Assembly: GCA_002490665.1 (NCBI GenBank)
Contig: DKUL01000019.1
Coordinates: 1-10,759 of the forward strand
Reading direction: 5' to 3'
From: Lachnospiraceae bacterium UBA7205
GTDB lineage: Bacteria > Bacillota > Clostridia > Lachnospirales > Lachnospiraceae
Length of the DNA: 10,759 nt
Under the pieces are notes generated by a model. It ran no database searches, was not told where the DNA came from, and saw nothing but the letters and a program-made list of their open reading frames with translations. This document shows positions 1 through 4,321 of this stretch, in pieces (the first letter of the stretch is position 1; the number at the start of each line of letters is the position of its first letter). The position numbers were made by a program, and so were the translations under genes.

Positions 1-1
1 A

Positions 2-46
2 CAGGCAAACCAGTCTAACCAGGGTGTACTTTCACTCTTAGGTTAA
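2..46 (+). CDS. Flagellin, C-terminal end only (gene starts left of the window)
   Basis: Reading from base 2 gives QANQSNQGVLSLLG and then a TAA stop at 44-46. This is the extreme C-terminal D0 helix of a flagellin and nearly matches the ends of the flagellins at 366-1756 (QANQSNQGILSILG) and 8801-10480. The D0 helix lines the inside of the filament and is needed for export and polymerisation. Only 14 residues are visible, so nothing can be said about the gene's variable region or promoter. A hairpin terminator follows 27 bases after the stop. The call is secure despite the short length, because this tail is diagnostic and occurs in the other flagellins here. It shows that the flagellin array extends to the left. 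Confidence 0.88.
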   Translation, partial: QANQSNQGVLSLLG

Positions 47-73
47 TCTATAAACAAGGATATATGCATAAAA

Positions 74-108
74 CAGGAGCTGGTCAGAAATTATCTGACC
101 GGCTCCTG
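74..108 (+). terminator. Hairpin terminator after the left-edge flagellin
   Basis: CAGGAGC-T-GGTCAGA (74-88, including one U-G wobble) pairs with TCTGACC-G-GCTCCTG (94-108) around an AATTA loop, giving about 15 base pairs. The following tract, CTTTATG, is a weak T-run, so termination efficiency is uncertain, but the position right after a flagellin stop fits. Confidence 0.8.
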
Positions 109-256
109 CTTTATGTACAGCCGGATGCAGGGAAAGCATGCCCCATGCACAATGCGTATAATGCACGCATGGAAGTATGCCGCAGGAGTATCAATATAAT
201 TGTCTGAAAATTTATGAAAAAACCAAATAATTGTTGCGCAATTTTCCAAATTATAG

Positions 257-303
257 TAAAATCATTGTTGAAGTACATTTGCTTCATCGCTGTAAAGTTA
301 CAA
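257..303 (+). promoter_or_regulatory. Possible degenerate promoter and operator-like box of flagellin 1
   Basis: TAAA at 257-260 lies 33 bases before a CTGTAA-AG-TTACAA box at 290-303. In front of flagellin 4 the SigD -35 TAAA lies 32 bases before CTGTAA-N6-TTACAG. The layout is therefore shared, but the -10 (GACGATAT in flagellins 2 and 4) is not recognisable here; the bases at 277-284 are TTTGCTTC. A SigA reading, TTGAAG (268-273), 17 bases, TGTAAA (291-296), is possible but weak. The promoter may be decayed, or a different factor may be used. The rest of the gap between 109 and 365 holds only short palindromic words around 143-172 and no gene. Confidence 0.25.
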
Positions 304-307
304 ATAT

Positions 308-319
308 GGCAGGGATGCC
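308..319 (+). promoter_or_regulatory. Small leader hairpin with GGGA loop, candidate CsrA site
   Basis: GGCA (308-311) pairs with TGCC (316-319) and presents GGGA as the loop, 34 bases before the AGGAGG ribosome binding site at 353-358, which itself contains GGA. CsrA dimers are known to bridge a GGA-loop hairpin and a GGA in the Shine-Dalgarno sequence of flagellin mRNA in Bacillus. Assignment here is inference; a 4-bp stem can arise by chance. Confidence 0.3.
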
Positions 320-365
320 GGATTCTAACGCACGATTTATTGCGTTTTTTCAAGGAGGAAATAAT

Positions 366-1756
366 ATGGTAGTACAGCATAATTTGCAGGCAATGAATTC
401 TAACAGGATGCTGGGCGTGACACAGAAGACACTGTCTGGGTCAACAGAGAAGTTGTCCTCAGGATATCGGATAAACAGGGCGGCGGACAATGCGGCAGGT
501 CTTTCCATTTCAGAGAAGATGCGCAAACAGATTCGAGGATTGACGCAGGCGTCGGCGAATGCTGAGGATGGAATCTCATCCGTGCAGACCGCAGAAGGTG
601 CCTTGCAGGAAGTCACAGGCATGCTCCAAAGAATGAATGAATTGGCTGTACAGGCTGCGAATGGTACGAATTCAGTAACAGACCGCAGTTATATCCAGGA
701 TGAGATAGACCAGCTGGTAATGGAGATTGACAGGGTGGCGGAGACGACAAAGTTCAATGAAATGTATCTGCTGAAGGGTGATGCGAATAAGGACACGACA
801 AAAAAGTACATAATCAATTATGCATTGACATATGCCATGAACCATGGATCAAATTTCGGCATTTTCGACCCGACTGTGTCAGGTGGAGCAGGCGTGGCAA
901 GAAATGATGGTGTAGAACATAGGATTAAGTATATGGGGAATGATCCGCTGTATGTTGTAAAGGATGCAAAAGCCTTGACCGCAGGGACAAAGGGGACGCC
1001 TGTGTCGGCAGGGATTATTAAGAAAGGTGATGAGTGCACAAAATATTTCACTGCAGTCAATGAAGGCAAGGCAATGGGCGCAAATCCGACTGGGAAGGTA
1101 TTGGGCGCATATAAAGATATGTCATGCGGAATTTTTAAGGCAGTGGATGCGACACAGCTTACAGTCAATGATACAGGTGCAGGTGTGGACTTAAAATATG
1201 AAAACGGCGTGTTGAGTGCAATGGTAAATGGTGCGAATACAGCAGGCAGTGATGATGCGTATATCATGGACATGAAAAACCAACGTGTTATCAGAGTGGC
1301 AGGTGGTGAAGACTTGTCACCATATATGGAAGTCAGCGGAACCGGAGCAGACATGTAGGTGCGGACTCTGTAAGGACAAATAAGATTACTGCTGCCCTCA
1401 AGTCGGTTTCGTCAGCGGCACTTGGTGTCAGCATGCTGAAAAGGACATCGATAGGCGTGGCGGATGATAATGGCGAAAACGCAACGGATGCCATTGATGT
1501 GATTGCGGAAGCATTGCAGAAGGTATCGACGCAGCGTTCCGCGCTCGGGGCAGTCCAGAACCGTCTGGAGCATGCAATCAGAAATCTGGATAACGTTGTG
1601 GAGAATACGACTGGTGCAGAATCTGCGATTCGAGATACGGACATGGCTACGGAGATGGTGAAATATTCCAATGCCAATATTCTGCTTCAGGCAGGTCAGT
1701 CAATGCTCGCACAGGCAAATCAGTCCAACCAGGGAATACTCTCAATCTTAGGATAA
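366..1756 (+). pseudogene. Flagellin 1, frameshifted between variable region and C-terminal D1/D0
   Basis: The start is ATG at 366 behind AGGAGG (353-358). Residues 1-140 are a full D0/D1 N-terminal region that aligns without gaps over the first 100 residues with the other three flagellins. A variable region follows to residue 330, where the frame stops at TAG (1356-1358). The missing C-terminus continues in another frame from CAT at 1352 as HVGADS and runs open through D1/D0 to TAA at 1754-1756, ending NQGILSILG. HVGADSVRTNKI aligns without gaps with HAGSDSDLENKI of flagellin 4, so the break lies within a few bases of 1350-1358. Restoring one base, or four (re-creating ATGCATG), would give about 465 residues. 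As written, the product would be a 330-residue flagellin lacking the C-terminal D0 helix and could not be exported or assembled. The rest of the gene is well conserved, so this is either a recent mutation or a sequencing error. Confidence 0.85.
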
Positions 1757-1762
1757 AATCAG

Positions 1763-1794
1763 AAAAACCGGTTTCCTTCGCGGAACCGGTTTTT
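1763..1794. terminator. Bidirectional hairpin terminator between convergent genes
   Basis: AAAAACCGGTT...CC pairs with GGAACCGGTTTTT around a TTCG-containing loop. The A-run on one side and T-run on the other let it work on both strands. It sits 7 bases after the flagellin 1 stop and 15 bases from the stop of the convergent Uma2-family gene. Confidence 0.88.
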
Positions 1795-1808
1795 GCGTGT
1801 GCCAAGAT

Positions 1809-2363
1809 TCACTCACCCAGATCAAATTCAGAAAAATGTATAAATAAGTCCTCATATATGCCGGGTTTGATGATATCATGGAAGGTGTACGCCTTTAATG
1901 AGAATTCATCCCCGTCCATGTCATAAACATAAACGGTTTCATTCTGGGGCTCGACAATCCAGTATTCACGCACTCCGGCATTATGGTACAGGTTCAGCTT
2001 CGTGATATAGTCGTAGCTGGGATTGGAGGGTGAAGCAATTTCGACAATCCAGTCGGGCGCACCGAGACAGCCATGTTTTGTCAGCTTGTCCGTATCGCAG
2101 ATGACACAGATGTCAGGTTCAAGGACAGTATCCTCGCCTTTTTTTAACTGCACATCAAATGGAGCGGCAAATACCCGGCATTTTCCGCCTTTTTCCTTGA
2201 TGTAGCTTTTAATTGCAAAATATAGTTCCCCTGATATTTCCTGATGTAACCGGCTGGGGGCAGCCATGTAGACAATTTCCCCATTGATTAGCTCAGCCCT
2301 GATATCTTCAGGGATTGCATAGAAGTCTTCAGCAGAGCAATATTTTTCCTGTGGCAGTGTCAT
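1809..2363 (-). CDS. Uma2-family (DUF820) PD-(D/E)XK nuclease-like protein
   Basis: This 184-residue protein has the family layout: ELINGEIVYMAAPS near residues 24-37, then HQEIS, the acidic EPDI with D84, WIVEI with E108, K122 in YITKLNLY, and GVREYWIVEP. D84, E108 and K122 fit the PD-(D/E)XK nuclease core, so the predicted activity is metal-dependent DNA cleavage. The real substrate of this family is largely unknown. I chose ATG at 2363 because AGGA lies 10 bases upstream; a GTG three codons earlier (2372) has the AGGA almost touching it. The gene is convergent with flagellin 1 and divergent from the D0-mimic operon, and has its own promoter with a palindrome. It has no obvious link to motility and may be a single-gene insertion; Uma2 genes are often scattered as solitary copies. 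Confidence 0.85.
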   Translation of the reverse strand: MTLPQEKYCSAEDFYAIPEDIRAELINGEIVYMAAPSRLHQEISGELYFAIKSYIKEKGGKCRVFAAPFDVQLKKGEDTVLEPDICVICDTDKLTKHGCLGAPDWIVEIASPSNPSYDYITKLNLYHNAGVREYWIVEPQNETVYVYDMDGDEFSLKAYTFHDIIKPGIYEDLFIHFSEFDLGE

Positions 2364-2389
2364 GTAAATCACATCCTTTCTTATAATTC

Positions 2390-2418
2390 AGTATACTCTG
2401 TTTATGCATGCATAACAA
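2390..2418 (-). promoter_or_regulatory. SigA-type promoter of the Uma2-family gene with palindromic operator
   Basis: On the minus strand, TTGTTA (2418-2413), a 17-base spacer and TATACT (2395-2390) form a good SigA promoter 27 bases before the ATG. The spacer and the edge of the -35 hold a perfect 14-bp palindrome, TTATGCATGCATAA (2402-2415), exactly where a repressor would block polymerase. The promoter is read directly from the sequence; the operator role is inference. Confidence 0.6.
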
Positions 2419-2501
2419 CTGAAATATAAATTGAAAATATGCCCTATTAGTCCCCGAATAAGAAAAATAATCTCAATTTTCACACAATTTGCGGGGCAGA
2501 G

Positions 2502-2530
2502 TTGACATATTCAGATAACTTTGCTATTAT
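2502..2530 (+). promoter_or_regulatory. SigA-type promoter of the D0-mimic / glycosyltransferase operon
   Basis: TTGACA (2502-2507), a 17-base spacer and TATTAT (2525-2530) are close to consensus. Transcription would start near 2537, about 43 bases before the preferred start codon. It lacks the TAAA...GACGATAT pattern of the neighbouring flagellins, so this operon is probably not under SigD alone. Confidence 0.72.
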
Positions 2531-2557
2531 TAACGTAGAAGTAAAGTTATTACGTTA
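2531..2557 (+). repeat. Inverted repeat at the predicted transcription start
   Basis: TAACGTA (2531-2537) and TACGTTA (2551-2557) are perfect 7-bp inverted repeats with a 13-base spacer, directly after the -10 box. They could be an operator or, if transcribed, part of a leader hairpin ending 10 bases before the ribosome binding site. The spacer contains GTAAAGTTA, also found at 292-300 upstream of flagellin 1. Confidence 0.5.
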
Positions 2558-2579
2558 CCTAAAAGGAAGGAGTATGGAT

Positions 2580-2909
2580 ATGGATATCAAAAATAATGTT
2601 GCAATTGGAAACGGAAGGGTCAAGGAAACGTATGCGGACAGGAAACAGGAAAAGACTGTGACTCAGCAGAGTATGCCAGAGCCGCAGGAAAGTGATGCGG
2701 CATCATTAAAGCTATCTGCGCAGGCGCTTGACAATCTGGATAAGGCAGTCAGGGCAGCATCAGAATCAGGCAGCACATCAATCAGTGCGGAGCGGGCGGA
2801 TGAGATGATAAGTGCGTCAAACAGACGGATACTGGAACAGGCAGACGATGCACTTCTTGCACAGGCAAACCAGACTGCGGAGACAGTTGCCGGACTGCTG
2901 GCTTCTTAA
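2580..2909 (+). CDS. Small protein with a flagellin C-terminal D0-like tail
   Basis: This is a 109-residue protein with no signal peptide or membrane segment. I chose ATG at 2580 because AAGGAG (2567-2572) is 7 bases upstream; ATG at 2574 would be only 1 base from it. Residues 1-40 are polar and rich in K, E and Q. A segment around LKLSAQALDNLDKAVRAA looks helical. The last roughly 40 residues (ADEMISASN, then ILEQA and LLAQANQ, ending in GLLAS) align without gaps with the flagellin 4 tail, about 16 identities over 33 positions. The conserved AxEM and LAQANQ signatures of D0 are present. There is no N-terminal D0/D1, so it cannot be a flagellin. It leads an operon with the glycosyltransferase 25 bases downstream. 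Binding to FliS, FliW or the export machinery, or secretion as a filament accessory, is inference. I know no named family for it. Confidence 0.8.
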   Translation: MDIKNNVAIGNGRVKETYADRKQEKTVTQQSMPEPQESDAASLKLSAQALDNLDKAVRAASESGSTSISAERADEMISASNRRILEQADDALLAQANQTAETVAGLLAS

Positions 2910-2934
2910 AATACATGTGGAATGGTGGGGACAG

Positions 2935-4005
2935 ATGGCAGTGTTACCAGTTTCAGTTTGCATTATAGCAAAGAATGAGGAGAAGTACATAGAGCAGTGC
3001 CTGAAAAGCGTTTCGCAGTACGGATTTGAAATCGTCGTTGCCGACACTGGTTCTTCTGACAGGACAAAGGAACTGGCAGAAAAATATACCGACAGGCTGT
3101 TTGACTTTGAGTGGTGCGCCGATTTTAGTAAGGCAAGGAATTTTTGCGCAGGAAAGGCATCCAATGACTGGATTCTGGCGATTGACTGTGACGAGCAGAT
3201 TCAGGAACTGGACATGAACCGGTTTGGAGAACTGATAGGACAGTTCCCGCACTCGGTTGGAAGGCTGGCTGTTAAAAATGTAAAGCGGTCGGCGGATGGC
3301 GGCATGGATTATGAGACCGATGAAATCGTGCGCCTGTATAATAAGAAGGAGTATGCGTTTGCGTCGCCAATTCATGAGCAGATTAGGAGAATAGGCGCAC
3401 CGGATGGGGAAGCGCTCCAGGGCTTTGACATTCCAATGGAGCTGATACATTACGGTTATGCGCTTTCCGGGGAAAAGATGGCAGAAAAGCAGCACAGGAA
3501 CCTTGAACTTCTGTACCGTCAGGCTGAAAGCGAGCCGGATAACGCATATATATATTTTCAGATAGGACAGTCCCAGGCGATTATCGGAAACCATACGGAG
3601 GCAATCACGGCATATGAAAAGTCGCTGGCTATGGATGGAGAAACCGCAAAGCCATATGTGCAGCTGATGCTTGTGTCACTTATGAAAACCTACAGAACTG
3701 CGGGCCGCATGGAAGACGCACTGGCGCTGGCTCAGGAGTATGCATCGCGATGCGCGACTTCCAGATTTGTAGAGGCACACGCAGAGCTGCTTTGGAACTG
3801 CGGCCAGCGCCTCAAGGCGATGGTATTGTATCTGAAAGCTACCCTGATGCCGGATGCGGATACGCTTGGTGAGGGACTGCTGCGCTGTTATGCGCACCTG
3901 ATTCAGGGATATTATGATACTGGGGACATTAGAATGGCAGAGCTGTTCAAACAAAAATTTGCAGAATGTAAGGAACAGCAGGAAAATCAGCTGTTCCGCA
4001 CTTAA
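2935..4005 (+). CDS. Family 2 glycosyltransferase with C-terminal TPR-like repeats
   Basis: This 356-residue protein has a GT-A fold start, PVSVCIIAKNEE (residues 5-16), then VVADTGSSDRT (34-44), which binds the nucleotide sugar. WCADFSKARN follows at about 60-69, and a DxD metal site, DCD, at 84-86. From about residue 203, IGQSQAIIGNHTEAITAYEKS and later helical pairs look like TPR repeats that reach the C-terminus. It should transfer a sugar from a nucleotide donor to a protein or other acceptor in the cytoplasm; there is no membrane segment. GT2 plus TPR enzymes beside flagellin genes are good candidates for flagellin O-glycosylation, but the acceptor and sugar cannot be read here. The ATG start fits the domain boundary although its ribosome site (GGTGGGG) is poor; coupling to the gene 25 bases upstream may help. 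An in-frame GTG at 2917 is an alternative start. Confidence 0.85.
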   Translation: MAVLPVSVCIIAKNEEKYIEQCLKSVSQYGFEIVVADTGSSDRTKELAEKYTDRLFDFEWCADFSKARNFCAGKASNDWILAIDCDEQIQELDMNRFGELIGQFPHSVGRLAVKNVKRSADGGMDYETDEIVRLYNKKEYAFASPIHEQIRRIGAPDGEALQGFDIPMELIHYGYALSGEKMAEKQHRNLELLYRQAESEPDNAYIYFQIGQSQAIIGNHTEAITAYEKSLAMDGETAKPYVQLMLVSLMKTYRTAGRMEDALALAQEYASRCATSRFVEAHAELLWNCGQRLKAMVLYLKATLMPDADTLGEGLLRCYAHLIQGYYDTGDIRMAELFKQKFAECKEQQENQLFRT

Positions 4006-4029
4006 TTGAATATGACAGACAAAAAAGTT

Positions 4030-4052
4030 GCCGCCGCCTGGCGGCTTTTTTT
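4030..4052 (+). terminator. Hairpin terminator of the glycosyltransferase operon
   Basis: GCCGCC (4030-4035) pairs with GGCGGC (4040-4045) around GCCT, followed by seven T's (4046-4052). It is preceded by an A-run at 4021-4026. It lies 24 bases after the glycosyltransferase stop and closes that operon. Confidence 0.92.
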
Positions 4053-4057
4053 GCTTA

Positions 4058-4104
4058 GGAACTGTTCAGAAATTGCTTGTCATGAGTAATCTGTGAACAG
4101 TTCC
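4058..4104. repeat. Perfect 11-bp inverted repeat with 25-base spacer
   Basis: GGAACTGTTCA (4058-4068) and TGAACAGTTCC (4094-4104) are exact reverse complements, separated by 25 bases. The pair lies just past the terminator in a stretch without a gene. It may be a hairpin, an operator, or one end of a short dispersed element. Nothing in the sequence decides between these. Confidence 0.65.
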
Positions 4105-4117
4105 GCATGCACATGGA

Positions 4118-4152
4118 CGTCCAGATGAAATATGTCAGCAAGCTGACGGACG
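4118..4152. repeat. Nested short inverted repeats in the intergenic region
   Basis: CGTCC (4118-4122) pairs with GGACG (4148-4152), and inside it GTCAG (4134-4138) pairs with CTGAC (4143-4147) around a CAAG loop. Together they make a two-stage hairpin with an 11-base bulge. Together with the 11-bp repeat just upstream this forms a structured block of about 95 bases. The gap between 4006 and 4321 otherwise holds only the terminator and the flagellin 2 promoter. Confidence 0.4.
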
Positions 4153-4252
4153 CCCTGCTCAATTTTAGGGGAAATTGCAATAGTGTGGAGTGATAGTTAT
4201 GGACTTTTTATGGTGGAATTGTACAAATTGTTTTTATTTTTGCAAAAATATA

Positions 4253-4280
4253 TAATATTTACATAATTGCTTGACGATAT
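4253..4280 (+). promoter_or_regulatory. SigD (sigma-28) type promoter of the flagellin 2-3 operon
   Basis: TAAT (4253-4256), a 16-base spacer and GACGATAT (4273-4280) match the sigma-28 pattern TAAA-N15-GCCGATAA with one change in the -35. The -10 and its next bases (GACGATATAT) are identical to those before flagellin 4. The leader to the GTG start would be about 35 bases. Confidence 0.68.
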
Positions 4281-4321
4281 ATTTAATATGGTACAGTCAT
4301 TATGTCAATGGAGGGTGAGAA

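Noticed and set aside
143..172. Short palindromic words (CCATGC/GCATGG, ATGCGT/ACGCAT) after the first terminator
   Set aside because: The stems are only 6 bp with competing pairings and have no position relative to a gene that suggests a function.
818..1354. Long minus-strand ORF opposite flagellin 1 and similar ones opposite flagellins 2-4
   Set aside because: They are frame shadows of strongly conserved flagellin coding sequence, without ribosome sites or family resemblance.
1345..1360. Programmed ribosomal frameshift in flagellin 1
   Set aside because: The shift needed is to the -1 frame, but there is no slippery heptamer and no clear downstream pseudoknot. Flagellins are not known to use recoding.
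2580..2909. Anti-sigma factor FlgM
   Set aside because: LKLSAQALDNLDKA recalls the LS-x-x-A segment of FlgM, but the conserved C-terminal SigD-binding pattern is missing and the tail matches flagellin D0 much better.
2812..2934. Extended N-terminus of the glycosyltransferase starting inside the D0-mimic gene
   Set aside because: The extra 41 residues are low-quality, basic sequence read out of frame through the conserved D0-like tail, and the GT2 fold starts right after the ATG at 2935.
4107..4193. A 28-codon ORF (MHMDVQMKYVSKLTDALL...) between the glycosyltransferase and flagellin 2
   Set aside because: There is no ribosome binding site and it overlaps the inverted repeats. It could be a decayed coding fragment but is not supported as a gene.
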